Positions 33,540 through 42,921 of a DNA stretch of 64,000 nucleotides are shown here, piece after piece. The DNA is taken from the NCBI GenBank assembly GCA_963975245.1, contig CAXBFJ010000002.1, forward strand, positions 496,001 through 560,000. The letters are read 5' to 3'. The notes under the pieces are model-generated. The model was not told where the DNA came from, made no database searches, and was given only the letters and a program-made list of their open reading frames with translations. Source of the stretch: Panacagrimonas sp963975245. GTDB taxonomy: Bacteria; Pseudomonadota; Gammaproteobacteria; Nevskiales; Nevskiaceae. The position numbers were made by a program, and so were the translations under genes. Positions within the stretch are counted from its first letter, which is position 1. Each line of letters starts with the position of its first letter.

Positions 33540-34402
33540 ACGACGATCAATCCATACCGCCCGCACCTCAGTCGGAAGCGTCGATTTCCAGCCCGGGAAG
33601 GGCCATCCGCGAAGCGCGCGAGCGTGCCGGAATGTCCATAGACGAACTGGGTTCACGCACAAGACTTTCGCGGCCCACGCTGGAAGCCATGGAAACGGAC
33701 GCCTTTGAAAGGTTGCTCGAACCGGTTTACGTGCGTGGCTACTACCGCAAGTGCGCGCGCATTCTCGAAATTCCAGAAGAGCCTTTGATTGACGCTTACG
33801 AGGCGCTGTACACGCCGCCGCCCAAAGTGGTTCCGGCACGTCTGCGTCTGGCGCCCAGTGGCGATCTGAATGCGAGCCCGCGTTCGGGCAGCAAGCTTCT
33901 TGTCATCGTGCCCATATTGGCCGCGGTCCTGCTCGGAGTATTCTGGTTGATGCGCCAGGCGCCGACGCAGAGTGGTCTGGGTCAGTCGGTCACCCTGATC
34001 GATCCGGAGAATTCGAGTGTTGTCATCTCGGACGCCATGCCGCCGATTGATGATGTGCCGGAAGTGACAGAGAGCGTTGAAAGCATTGACCAGACGGTTG
34101 CCGACAGTGCGGCTGCGGTCAGCCCGCCACCGGCCGTAGAGGCCGCGCCGGTCGGTACCGCGCTGCAACTCGAATTCAAGGAACTCTCCTGGGCACGCAT
34201 CGAAGACGCCAGCGGCAAGAACCTCCTGTCTGGCGTGATTTCAGCGGGTGAGACGCGCACGCTCGATGGCAAGCCGCCGTATGCCGTATTTCTCGGCAAT
34301 GCGCCGGGAGTGAAAGTGCAGTTCGGTGGCATCGACATCGATGTGACGCCGCATACAAAAGCAAATTCAACGGCGCGATTCAGCGTGCCGGCAGCGGGCT
34401 GA
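33536..34402 (+). CDS. rodZ: RodZ-like helix-turn-helix membrane protein
   Basis: A 288-residue protein with a Cro/CI-type HTH domain (residues 20-85, R-E-A-R-E-R-A-G-M-S-I-D-E-L), one membrane helix (about 120-138), an acidic/Ala-rich linker and a periplasmic DUF4115 beta domain at the C terminus. RodZ links MreB filaments to the cell wall elongation machinery. ATGA overlap with pilW. Confidence 0.9.
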   Translation: MNDDQSIPPAPQSEASISSPGRAIREARERAGMSIDELGSRTRLSRPTLEAMETDAFERLLEPVYVRGYYRKCARILEIPEEPLIDAYEALYTPPPKVVPARLRLAPSGDLNASPRSGSKLLVIVPILAAVLLGVFWLMRQAPTQSGLGQSVTLIDPENSSVVISDAMPPIDDVPEVTESVESIDQTVADSAAAVSPPPAVEAAPVGTALQLEFKELSWARIEDASGKNLLSGVISAGETRTLDGKPPYAVFLGNAPGVKVQFGGIDIDVTPHTKANSTARFSVPAAG

Positions 34403-34415
34403 GCGCGAGCACGGC

Positions 34416-35510
34416 ATGGTCATGAAGGCGCAACATCAGATCACGCGACGTGTGTCGCGCCAGATCAAGGTGGGCCGCGTCGCTGTGGGTGGTGATGCGC
34501 CGGTGTCGGTGCAGACCATGACCAATACCGACACCGAAAATGTCGATGCAACCGTCGCGCAGATTCAGGCGGCGATGAAGGCTGGCGCAGACATGGTTCG
34601 CGTCTCGACGCCGACCATCGCTGCAGCCGAAGCCTTTGGTGAGATCAAGAAGCGGGTGGGCTATGTTCCGCTGATCGCTGATATTCATTTCAATTACCGT
34701 TGCGCGCTCAAGGCCGCAGAGATGGGCGCGGATTGCCTGCGCATCAATCCGGGCAATATCGGCGGTGATCACAAGGTCGCAGAAGTTATTGCCTGTGCGC
34801 GGCATCACGGCGTGCCGATTCGCATCGGCGTCAATGCAGGTTCGCTGGAAGCCGATCTGCAGAAAAAGTACGGCGAACCCAATGCCGATGCATTGGTGGA
34901 TTCTGCCCTGCGCCACATCGAGATTCTGAAGAAGCACAATTTCGAGGACTTCAAGGTATCTCTCAAGGCCAGCGAAATCTTCATGACGGTGGCCGCTTAC
35001 CGAAAGCTGGCAACGCTGATCGATCAGCCCCTGCACCTGGGCATCACCGAGGCCGGTGGTCTGCGGGCAGGCAGCGTGAAATCTTCGATTGGCCTGGGCA
35101 TGTTGCTGGCCGACGGTATCGGCGACACCATCCGCATCTCGCTCGCCGCTGATCCGATCGAGGAAGTCAAAGTTGGCTGGGATATTCTCAAGTCGCTCCA
35201 CATCCGCTCGCGCGGCGTGAATCTCGTGGCCTGCCCCAGCTGCTCGCGACAGAATTTTGATGTGATCGGCGTGGTCAACGAACTCGAATCGCGATTTGAG
35301 GGCATCGAGCAGCCCATCAATCTCGCCGTGATCGGTTGCGTGGTCAATGGCCCGGGTGAGTCGCGTGAGGCCGCCATCGGCGTGGCCGGCGGTTATCCCA
35401 ATTCAATTTACGTAGACGGCAAGATTGCGTACAAGGCGCACAATGACCAATTGGTCGACACCCTTGAGCGTCTGGTTCGAGAGCGCCTCGCGGCGGGCAA
35501 GCCCACGTGA
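34416..35510 (+). CDS. ispG: 4-hydroxy-3-methylbut-2-enyl diphosphate synthase IspG
   Basis: A 364-residue enzyme of the MEP isoprenoid pathway. The iron-sulfur ligands are in C-P-S-C-S-R and in the C-V-V-N-G-P-G-E block. It converts MEcPP to HMBPP. Another MEP enzyme, ispE, is at 42.9 kb, so the organism uses this pathway. Two adjacent in-frame ATGs (34416, 34422) are possible. The stop overlaps the hisS start. Confidence 0.96.
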   Translation: MVMKAQHQITRRVSRQIKVGRVAVGGDAPVSVQTMTNTDTENVDATVAQIQAAMKAGADMVRVSTPTIAAAEAFGEIKKRVGYVPLIADIHFNYRCALKAAEMGADCLRINPGNIGGDHKVAEVIACARHHGVPIRIGVNAGSLEADLQKKYGEPNADALVDSALRHIEILKKHNFEDFKVSLKASEIFMTVAAYRKLATLIDQPLHLGITEAGGLRAGSVKSSIGLGMLLADGIGDTIRISLAADPIEEVKVGWDILKSLHIRSRGVNLVACPSCSRQNFDVIGVVNELESRFEGIEQPINLAVIGCVVNGPGESREAAIGVAGGYPNSIYVDGKIAYKAHNDQLVDTLERLVRERLAAGKPT

Positions 35511-36796
35511 AGATTCGATCCATTCGCGGCTTCAACGACATCCTGCCGGCAGACTCGGCGCTGTGGCAGCACCTGTTCGACACGGCGCGGCAGATGTTCG
35601 AGGCCTATGCCTACCGCGAAATCCGCGTGCCGGTGGTTGAGGCCACGGCGCTGTTCAAGCGCGCGGTCGGCGAAGTGACGGACGTGGTCGAGAAGGAAAT
35701 GTATGCCTTTGAGGACCGCGGTGGTGAATCCATCGCGCTGCGGCCGGAATTCACAGCAGGCATTGTGCGGGCAGGAATTCAGAACGGCCTGTTCCACAAC
35801 CAGCAACAGCGCGTCTGGAGTGCCGGGCCGGTTTTTCGGTATGAGCGCCCGCAGGCAGGGCGCTATCGTCAGTTTCACCAGCTCGATGTCGAGGCTTACG
35901 GTGTGCCCGGACCGGATGTGGACGTGGAACTCATCGCGCTTTCCTCACGGCTGTGGAAAGCGCTGGGTTTCAAGGGGCTTCGCCTTGAAATCAATTCACT
36001 GGGCGGGCCCGACACGCGGCAGCGATATCGCGAGGCCCTGATCGGGTTTCTGGAAAAACATGAAGCCGAGCTCGATGAGGACTCTCGTCGACGTCTGCAC
36101 TCCAATCCCCTGCGCGTACTCGACTCCAAGGTTCCAGCGACCCGGACTATCGTGCAGGACGCGCCTAGCATCATCGATTATCTGGATCCGGAATCTGCAG
36201 CCCATCTCGATGGCATGCGGCAGGGCCTGGATGATCTGAATATCGATTACGTGCTCAACCCGCGCCTGGTTCGCGGACTCGATTACTACACCTGTGGTGT
36301 GTTCGAGTGGATTACCCAGGATCTGGGTGCGCAGGGCACGATTTGCGCCGGCGGTCGCTACGATCTGCTGGTGGAGCAGCTTGGCGGCTCTCCAACTCCG
36401 GCGGCGGGATGGGCTTGCGGTGTTGAGCGCTTGATCCTGCTGTTGCAGAAGCAGAAGCTGGCCTCGGATTCAGCTGCTTGCGACGTCTACGTCTGCGGAT
36501 TTGGCGAATCGGGCCGGCGGCGCGCACAGATTCTGGCGGAGGAAGTGCGCGACTGGCTTGGCCCGACACGACGCGTCGCACTCAATGTGGGCGGCGGCAA
36601 ACCTGGCGCGCAGATCAAGCGTGCAGACAAGTCGGGCGCCCAGCTTGCACTGGTGGTTGGCGACGACGAAGTCACGGCTGGCACAGTTCAAGTAAAATTT
36701 CTCAGGCAGGACCGCCCGCAGACGGTTCTGGACCCATCCACACTTGCGCAGGAACTGGCGAACATCTTTGCCGGTCATACCCCTTCTACGCAGTAA
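35507..36796 (+). CDS. hisS: Histidyl-tRNA synthetase
   Basis: A 429-residue class II synthetase starting with GTG, overlapping ispG by four bases. Motif 2 region F-R-Y-E-R-P-Q-A-G-R-Y-R-Q-F and the histidine-specific G-L-D-Y-Y and A-G-G-R-Y-D blocks are present, followed by the anticodon-binding domain (residues about 330-420). Length is normal. Confidence 0.96.
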   Translation: MKIRSIRGFNDILPADSALWQHLFDTARQMFEAYAYREIRVPVVEATALFKRAVGEVTDVVEKEMYAFEDRGGESIALRPEFTAGIVRAGIQNGLFHNQQQRVWSAGPVFRYERPQAGRYRQFHQLDVEAYGVPGPDVDVELIALSSRLWKALGFKGLRLEINSLGGPDTRQRYREALIGFLEKHEAELDEDSRRRLHSNPLRVLDSKVPATRTIVQDAPSIIDYLDPESAAHLDGMRQGLDDLNIDYVLNPRLVRGLDYYTCGVFEWITQDLGAQGTICAGGRYDLLVEQLGGSPTPAAGWACGVERLILLLQKQKLASDSAACDVYVCGFGESGRRRAQILAEEVRDWLGPTRRVALNVGGGKPGAQIKRADKSGAQLALVVGDDEVTAGTVQVKFLRQDRPQTVLDPSTLAQELANIFAGHTPSTQ

Positions 36797-36817
36797 TCAG
36801 CACGGCAACGCATACGC

Positions 36818-37456
36818 ATGGCAACGCATTTAGACGACGAAGAAGAACTCCAGAAAATCAAGACCTGGTGGAAGGAGAACTGGCTGGCACTCGTGGGTGG
36901 TCTGGTGATCGGTTTTGGCGCCATCGGTGGCTGGGAAGGCTACAAGAACTGGAAGAACGCGCGCGCTGAGGCGGCTTCGCAGCTCTATGTCGATCTGTCT
37001 GTCCATCTGCGCAGTGGCGAGATGGAGCAGAGCGAAGCCATCGTCTCCACGCTGAAGGCCGAGTATTCCGGAACACCTTACGCCGCCGCGGGTGCGCTGG
37101 CTCTGGCCGGCGCACAGGTGGAAGCTGCCAATCTCGATCAGGCCGTTTCCAGTCTGGGCTGGGTCATCGACAACGCCGACGATGATGGAATGGTTGAAGC
37201 GGCCCGTCTGCGCAAGGCCCGTTTGCTGTTTGCCCAGCAAAAGCATGATGAAGCTCTGGGCCTGCTCAAATCTGGCGCCAATGGATTTGCCAGCCTGTAC
37301 AGCGAGCTTCGCGGCGACATCCAGTTGGCCAAGGGCGAGCGCGACGCCGCACGCACCGCTTATGAAGAGGCGCTGAGTCAGGCCGAAGTGGATGCGCGCA
37401 ACCGCAACCTGTTGCAGCAGAAGCTGGATGATCTCGCGGTAGGTGCCGCCTCATGA
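36818..37456 (+). CDS. yfgM: YfgM-family ancillary SecYEG subunit
   Basis: A 212-residue protein: short acidic cytoplasmic start, one membrane helix (W-L-A-L-V-G-G-L-V-I-G-F-G), then a periplasmic TPR-like domain. YfgM binds SecYEG together with PpiD and hands over clients to periplasmic chaperones. Conserved location between hisS and bamB. ATGA overlap with bamB. Confidence 0.9.
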   Translation: MATHLDDEEELQKIKTWWKENWLALVGGLVIGFGAIGGWEGYKNWKNARAEAASQLYVDLSVHLRSGEMEQSEAIVSTLKAEYSGTPYAAAGALALAGAQVEAANLDQAVSSLGWVIDNADDDGMVEAARLRKARLLFAQQKHDEALGLLKSGANGFASLYSELRGDIQLAKGERDAARTAYEEALSQAEVDARNRNLLQQKLDDLAVGAAS

Positions 37457-38616
37457 ATAAGCTGAACTCGATAAAACTCGGACTTCTTTTCGCTGCGGCG
37501 CTGGGCATCGCTGCCTGTGGCGGCAAGGAAAGCGTCCGGGAACCCGCAGAGTTGGTGGATATCGAAAATCCGCGAATCAAGCCGAAGCGCGTCTGGGGCG
37601 CCAGCGCAGGTGATGGCAGTGACGGAAAAATTTCAGGCTTGCGACTGCGTCTAGAGAGCGATGCGCTCTATGCCGCAGACGTGGATGGCCATGTCTATGC
37701 CTATGCGCAGGACAGCGGAAAGCGGCTGTGGCGCGTGGATACGGACTCCCGTGTCATTTCCGGGCCTACGGTTTCAGGCGACACTATTTATGTCGGCACG
37801 CTCGATGCCGAAGTCATTGCGCTCAAGCGTGCTGATGGCAGCGAAAAATGGCGCAAGAAAATGTCCAGCGAAGTGCTGGGGCCACCCGCTTCTGAAGGCG
37901 GCATCGTGGTCGCACGCACCGTCGACGGGCGCGTGTATGGGCTGAGCACCTCCGGCGGCGAACGCATCTGGAGCTTTGACCGGCTGGTGCCTTCATTGGT
38001 GCTGCGTGGCAGTTCCTCACCGCTCTTGGCCGCCGGGCGAGTTTTTATTGGCATGGATAACGGTCGTATCGTCAGCCTGCGCGTCACCGATGGCCAGCCA
38101 GTCTGGGAGCAGGCGGTTGCCACGCCTAGCGGACGTACCGAGCTGGAACGCCTGATTGATATCGATGGCGACCTCGTTGCCGCGCCGAGCTGCGTTATTG
38201 CCGGAAGCTTTGGCGGCGAAGTGGCGTGCATTCAGCCGGATTCCGGGGAGATCGTCTGGCGCCGTAGCATTCGCAGCTATACCTCCATGGCCCTGTCGTC
38301 TGACAAGGTCTATGTCACCGACGACGCTGGCGTGCTCTGGGCGCTTGATCTGGCGACCGGCGCAGCGGCCTGGAAGCAGGAAGACATGGCCTATCGTCGC
38401 CTTTCGGCACCGGCGTTCTTCGACGGATTCGTGGTGGTCGGCGATTTTGAAGGCTACCTGCACTGGATTGACCCGGACACTGGCGAGATGGTCGCGCGTA
38501 GCCGCGTGGGTTCCGATCCGATCCTGACGGCGCCTGTTGCTGGCACCGATAGATTGTTCGTGATGGGGTCGACGGGCCGTATCGCAGCCATAGAGGCGAA
38601 TCCGGTCACCCGGTAG
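37453..38616 (+). CDS. bamB: Outer membrane assembly lipoprotein BamB
   Basis: A 387-residue lipoprotein with signal ending I-A-A-C (Cys22), then an eight-bladed PQQ-like beta-propeller visible as recurring blade motifs (G-K-R-L-W-R-V, G-S-E-K-W-R-K, G-E-R-I-W-S-F, G-E-I-V-W-R-R). It is part of the BAM complex that inserts barrels such as PldA and the 9.7-kb barrel protein. Confidence 0.94.
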   Translation: MNKLNSIKLGLLFAAALGIAACGGKESVREPAELVDIENPRIKPKRVWGASAGDGSDGKISGLRLRLESDALYAADVDGHVYAYAQDSGKRLWRVDTDSRVISGPTVSGDTIYVGTLDAEVIALKRADGSEKWRKKMSSEVLGPPASEGGIVVARTVDGRVYGLSTSGGERIWSFDRLVPSLVLRGSSSPLLAAGRVFIGMDNGRIVSLRVTDGQPVWEQAVATPSGRTELERLIDIDGDLVAAPSCVIAGSFGGEVACIQPDSGEIVWRRSIRSYTSMALSSDKVYVTDDAGVLWALDLATGAAAWKQEDMAYRRLSAPAFFDGFVVVGDFEGYLHWIDPDTGEMVARSRVGSDPILTAPVAGTDRLFVMGSTGRIAAIEANPVTR

Positions 38617-38623
38617 ACATATC

Positions 38624-40015
38624 ATGAGCGCTGGCCTGCCCATCATCGTCCTCGTCGGCCGGCCCAATGTCGGCAAGTCGACCCTGTTCAATCGACTGAC
38701 GGGTACGCGCGATGCGCTGGTCGCAGATTTTCCGGGCCTGACGCGAGACCGTCAGTACGGCTACGGAAACATCGATGGCCGACACTTCATGGTCATCGAC
38801 ACCGGCGGCCTGATGCCGGAGTCCGGTGATGCGCTGGCGGCGCTGGCCGAGGATCAGGCTCAGATCGCGCTTGCAGAGGCAGACACCATTCTGTTCCTGG
38901 CCGATGCGCGCGCCGGCCTGCACGGTTCCGACCACGAAATTGCCAAGCTGCTGCGCAAGACGGGCAAACCGGTAGAGTTGCTCGTTAACAAGACCGAAGG
39001 CATGGGGCGGCTCGATTCGATCAACGATTTCTATGCCCTGGGCATAGGCGAGCCGCGTGCAGTTTCTGCCCAGCATGGCGAGGGCATCAGTTTTCTGATG
39101 CGCGAGTTGCTCAAGGATGTGCCCGTTATCGGGGACGAGCCGCTGGGCGATGAAGAGGTCCGTGTGGCCGTCATTGGCCGGCCAAACGTGGGCAAGTCCA
39201 CCTTGATCAACAGGCTGGTGGGCGAAGAGCGGGTTGTCAGCGCTGATCAGCCGGGGACCACGCGCGATTCTATTCGCGTGCCTTTCGAGTATGAAGGCAA
39301 GCCCTTTGTGCTGATTGACACTGCCGGTATCCGGCGTCGTTCGAAAGTCAGCGAAGTCATCGAGAAATTCTCCATCGTCAAGACGCTGCAGGCGATTGAA
39401 CAGGCGCACGTGGTGATCGCGGTGGTCGATGCACGCAACGACATCGGCGAGCAGGATGCGCGTTTGCTGGGCCTGGTTGCCGAGCGGGGCCGGGCAATGG
39501 TCCTGGCCATCAACAAGTGGGACAGCCTGGCGCCGGAAGTGCGCGACGAGGTGCGCTATCAAGTCACCCTGAAGCTGCCGTTTCTCGATTTCGTGCCCGT
39601 GGACTTCATCTCCGCCAAACATGGCTCCGGCCTGGGCGAACTGATGATGGATGTTCAGGACGCCTTTGAAAGCGCCACGGTGGATATGCCAACGCCGGAG
39701 CTGACGCGAATTCTTGAACGCAGTGTGGACCGTCACAGTCCGCCGGCTGTACTCGGACGGCGCATCAAGTTGCGTTACGCACATCAGGCCGGGAGCAATC
39801 CGCCAAAGGTGCTGATCCACGGTAACCAGACCGACAAGTTACCGGTGGCCTACCGACGTTATCTGATCAATGAGTTTCGTGCGGCGTTCAAGCTCAAGGG
39901 CGTGCCACTGCAGGTGGCTTTCAAGACCAGTGACAACCCGTACAAAGACAAGAAGAACGTTCTGACGCCGCGTCAGGTCAAGAAGAAAAGACGCAATCTG
40001 GATCGCTGGCACTGA
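38624..40015 (+). CDS. der: Ribosome-associated GTPase Der (EngA)
   Basis: A 463-residue protein with two tandem GTPase domains, each with G-R-P-N-V-G-K-S, D-T-A/G-G and N-K-x-D/E motifs, followed by a KH-like C-terminal domain ending in a basic tail. Essential for 50S assembly. The N-K-T-E in the first domain replaces the usual N-K-x-D, which occurs in this family. It ends the long plus-strand run and converges with the TIR gene, 27 bases apart. Confidence 0.96.
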   Translation: MSAGLPIIVLVGRPNVGKSTLFNRLTGTRDALVADFPGLTRDRQYGYGNIDGRHFMVIDTGGLMPESGDALAALAEDQAQIALAEADTILFLADARAGLHGSDHEIAKLLRKTGKPVELLVNKTEGMGRLDSINDFYALGIGEPRAVSAQHGEGISFLMRELLKDVPVIGDEPLGDEEVRVAVIGRPNVGKSTLINRLVGEERVVSADQPGTTRDSIRVPFEYEGKPFVLIDTAGIRRRSKVSEVIEKFSIVKTLQAIEQAHVVIAVVDARNDIGEQDARLLGLVAERGRAMVLAINKWDSLAPEVRDEVRYQVTLKLPFLDFVPVDFISAKHGSGLGELMMDVQDAFESATVDMPTPELTRILERSVDRHSPPAVLGRRIKLRYAHQAGSNPPKVLIHGNQTDKLPVAYRRYLINEFRAAFKLKGVPLQVAFKTSDNPYKDKKNVLTPRQVKKKRRNLDRWH

Positions 40016-40042
40016 GCCAGCGCAGCTACGGGCATTGGGCGC

Positions 40043-41566
40043 CTAGCGCGCCGAGACGATGTCGTAGAGCGGACTGAAATCTGCACTTCCCATTGGAGCC
40101 TTTCCAACTTTGCGATGGAATAGGTCCAGTTGGATGCGCATCTCGCGACGTCGGTCCAACAGGTAGACCGACCATAAATCGCGACCTTCGAGTTCGAAGG
40201 TGAAAACAGCGTCGGGTGAACCGGCGGCCGTTTCCTTCCACGTAGAAGCACTGGTTTGGCGGAAGTAGCCCCTGATCTCTCCGTCTCTCCCTCCAATGGC
40301 TGCGGTCACCGCACGAAAGCCGGTGGTGCCAAAAGCAAATTCTTCTTCTGCAGAAACACTGCGTCGCGCCGGTTGGCCAGACGCTGCAGAAATGTCGTAG
40401 ATCGGCGAAAACTCGTCCTTGCCCAAGGTCTGATTAGTAACTTGAAGGCCCTTGAGGTCGATGCGAAGACGCATGGTGCGGTCGTGGTCGAACAGGAATA
40501 CCGCCTGCTGAGTGCGGCCTTCCTCATGGAAAGTGAATTGCGCGCGGTTTGAACTGGCATCGGTTTCGTGCCAAGTCTGACGGTCAATCTGTTTGAGGTA
40601 GCCCGCGACATTGCCAGACAGATCGCCGACGCGACTGAGTGAAATCTGCCTGACGCCCATACCATCGGTCGAGATTGCTGCCAGCCGGTTTGCCTTGATT
40701 CGCGCCGCATTTTCTCGCGCCGCTTCCTCCTCAGCCTTCCGCCGACGAAGATCCTCTTGCGCTTGCTGTTCCGCTTGCTGCTTTCTGGCTGCCTCAGCAC
40801 TGGCAATCGCTTCTTCTTTTTTCTGGCGCTCCAGTTCGGTAGCCGCTGCCTTTCTTTTCCGCGCCAACTCTGCGGCTTCTGCTTCTTGCTCTGCTACAGC
40901 AACCGCCTTGCCTGGTGCTTCGGATGCTGCTTCCGTCGCTACTTCTGCAGGCTCCCGGGATGCCTTCGGCTCCTGCTCGGTACGCTCGGCATTGAAGCTG
41001 AAGTAGCCAATTCCGAGAGCGATCGCGAGCCCCGCGACTCCGCCCAAGCTTTTCAGCCAGGTCTTGTCGGATGGCTTCGGAGTAGGCGTGGTCGTCGCCG
41101 ATTCCGGTGTGACGTAGGCCTGCAGAGCGCGGATAAGGACGCTCACATCGGAATCCCAGCGCGCGTGCGTCAGCTCAACCCCATTACGGAATGCCAGATC
41201 TGCCAGATCCGGTGACAGGTCTTCCTGGGTGGGCATGCTGGCGTTGTGTACCAGCACGGGAATAACCGGAATGTCTCTTTGCAGTGCTGACGCCGTTTCG
41301 AGCCGGACAAAGTCGTGCGGATGATCAATCCGGCGGCCCCCGGTGTCGTCTTTGAGTGTCAGCCAGGATTTTCCGATAACCGCAAGCAGCACCGAACAAT
41401 CTGCCACTTTGGCATCGATGACTTTTCTGAAATCACGGCCCGGCTCGATGCCGACCACGTCCATGAAAACCGAACCCGGCCCGAAGTGTTCGACCAAATC
41501 CTCAAAAAGGCGTCCGGCGTGGCCTTCGGAATCTTCCCTGCGATAGCTGATAAAGATGGCGCCCAT
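40043..41566 (-). CDS. TIR-domain protein with one membrane helix, charged coiled coil and duplicated C-terminal module
   Basis: A 507-residue protein. Residues 1-150 are a TIR_2-type domain (F-I-S-Y-R-R-E-D, F-M-D-V, L-A-V-I-G, D-F-V-R-L-E with Glu90 at the position of the NADase glutamate). A Thr/Pro linker leads to one hydrophobic segment (about 174-192), then a Glu/Ala/Lys/Arg-rich coiled coil (205-295). The rest holds two copies of a 79-residue module (318-396 and 429-507) sharing W-x-E-T, F-T-F, M-R and F-S-P-x-Y-D-I, with 34 identities by hand count. Function unknown; bacterial TIR proteins often degrade NAD in phage defence. It sits between der and prs, where rplY/pth often follow prs. 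Confidence 0.82.
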   Translation of the reverse strand: MGAIFISYRREDSEGHAGRLFEDLVEHFGPGSVFMDVVGIEPGRDFRKVIDAKVADCSVLLAVIGKSWLTLKDDTGGRRIDHPHDFVRLETASALQRDIPVIPVLVHNASMPTQEDLSPDLADLAFRNGVELTHARWDSDVSVLIRALQAYVTPESATTTPTPKPSDKTWLKSLGGVAGLAIALGIGYFSFNAERTEQEPKASREPAEVATEAASEAPGKAVAVAEQEAEAAELARKRKAAATELERQKKEEAIASAEAARKQQAEQQAQEDLRRRKAEEEAARENAARIKANRLAAISTDGMGVRQISLSRVGDLSGNVAGYLKQIDRQTWHETDASSNRAQFTFHEEGRTQQAVFLFDHDRTMRLRIDLKGLQVTNQTLGKDEFSPIYDISAASGQPARRSVSAEEEFAFGTTGFRAVTAAIGGRDGEIRGYFRQTSASTWKETAAGSPDAVFTFELEGRDLWSVYLLDRRREMRIQLDLFHRKVGKAPMGSADFSPLYDIVSAR

Positions 41567-41722
41567 CGTTTTGATCTCCCCAAATCAATGATGGCTGTGA
41601 TGCGCGGCAATCTAACACGACCCTTCCGGGTCACTCTTTCGTATCAGCTGCGCTCAACGCATGGCGCGTGCGCCAGCGCGCACATTCCATTGCTCAAGAG
41701 TTATAGAAGCCTGATGACCCGC

Positions 41723-42676
41723 TTAATCGATGTAGAGCGAACTCACGGATTCTTCCGCGCTGACCCGTCGAATGGTTTCGGCGAGAAGACCGCCAATCGA
41801 CAGCTGGCGAATCTTGGGGCATGCCTCCGCAGCTGGAGACAGAGGAATACTGTCGGTGACGACCAGTTCATCCAGACGCGAATTGGTGATGTTGCTCACT
41901 GCCGGGCCAGACAGCACCGGATGGGTCACATAGGCCACCACTTTGACCGCGCCAGCATCCTTCAATGCCCCCGCAGCCTGACCCAGCGTGCCCGCGGTAT
42001 CCACCAGGTCATCGACCAGCACGCAGGTCTTGTCGCGCACGTCGCCGATAATGTTCATCACCTTGGCTTCATTGGGCCGTGGGCGGCGTTTGTCGATGAT
42101 CGCCAGATCGGCGTCGTCCAGTCGTTTGGCCACCGCGCGGGCGCGCACAACGCCGCCAACATCGGGGCTGACGACGATCAGGTTCTCGTGTTTCTGCCGC
42201 CAGATATCGCCGAGCAGCACAGGGCTGGCATAGACGTTGTCGACTGGCACGTTGAAGAAGCCCTGAATCTGGTCGGCGTGCAGGTCCAGTGTCAGAACGC
42301 GGTCTGCTCCGGCGCGTCCGATCATGTCTGCACAGACCTTGGCGCTGATCGGTACGCGCGCACTACGCGGTCGTCGATCCTGTCGTGCATAGCCAAAGTA
42401 GGGCACGACGGCGGTAATGCGCTGTGCTGAGGCGCGACGCAATGCGTCCAGCATCATCAGCAGTTCCATGAAGTTGTCGTTGGTAGGCGCGCAGGTGGAC
42501 TGGATCACGAACACGTCCTTGCCGCGCACGTTTTCCATGATCTCGATCTGCACCTCACCATCGGAAAAGCGTCCGACGGTCGCCTTGCCCATGGAAATCC
42601 GCATGTAATTGGCAATTTCCTGTGCCAGCTGCGGGTTGGCGTTGCCGGCAAACAACATCAAGGTGGATTCGGCCAT
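41723..42676 (-). CDS. prs: Ribose-phosphate pyrophosphokinase
   Basis: A 317-residue enzyme with the ATP-binding Y-A-R-Q-D-R block, D-L-H-A-D-Q-I-Q-G-F-F and the PRPP loop V-L-V-D-D-L-V-D-T-A-G-T. It makes PRPP for purine, pyrimidine, histidine and tryptophan synthesis. Located just downstream of tRNA-Gln and ispE, a conserved arrangement. The following 156 bases to the TIR start show no gene. Confidence 0.96.
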   Translation of the reverse strand: MAESTLMLFAGNANPQLAQEIANYMRISMGKATVGRFSDGEVQIEIMENVRGKDVFVIQSTCAPTNDNFMELLMMLDALRRASAQRITAVVPYFGYARQDRRPRSARVPISAKVCADMIGRAGADRVLTLDLHADQIQGFFNVPVDNVYASPVLLGDIWRQKHENLIVVSPDVGGVVRARAVAKRLDDADLAIIDKRRPRPNEAKVMNIIGDVRDKTCVLVDDLVDTAGTLGQAAGALKDAGAVKVVAYVTHPVLSGPAVSNITNSRLDELVVTDSIPLSPAAEACPKIRQLSIGGLLAETIRRVSAEESVSSLYID

Positions 42677-42802
42677 CGGTCAGTTTTCTTTTTGGGCGAG
42701 AGGGTTGCTGATTGTCTGAGAAACCCGTGAATGCAGGCCTGAAAAAATGATTGCCAGCGCTGCAGTGGGCTGTAATGTCTGCCAAGGTGTTGAAAACGCG
42801 GA

Positions 42803-42877
42803 TGGTAGGGGTGCCAGGATTCGAACCTGGGAATGGCGGGATCAAAACCCGCTGCCTTACCACTTGGCTACACCCCT
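42803..42877 (-). tRNA. tRNA-Gln (anticodon TTG), CCA encoded
   Basis: Read on the minus strand the sequence starts AGGGGTG and closes with CACCCCT plus discriminator A and an encoded CCA. The anticodon stem-loop is GCGGG-TTTTGAT-CCCGC with anticodon TTG, and the T arm holds GGTTCGAATCC. The arms pair cleanly. The ispE-tRNA(Gln)-prs order is typical of gammaproteobacteria. Confidence 0.96.
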
Positions 42878-42891
42878 TCCGACATTTTCAA

Positions 42892-42897
42892 ATTATA
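42892..42897 (-). promoter_or_regulatory. Candidate -10 element for tRNA-Gln/prs
   Basis: On the minus strand a perfect TATAAT lies 15 bases before the tRNA 5' end, in the ispE-tRNA gap. No convincing -35 hexamer was found 16-18 bases upstream. Confidence 0.4.
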
Positions 42898-42921
42898 ACC
42901 TTTGAAAGGATGATCTCGCGC

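Noticed and set aside
38606..39820. 404-codon frame antisense to der
   Set aside because: Der is unambiguous; the antisense translation is Gln/His/Arg-rich noise typical of reverse-complemented coding sequence.
41315..42430. 371-codon plus-strand frame across the TIR gene start and prs
   Set aside because: Antisense to two supported genes and crossing their boundary; no domain signature.
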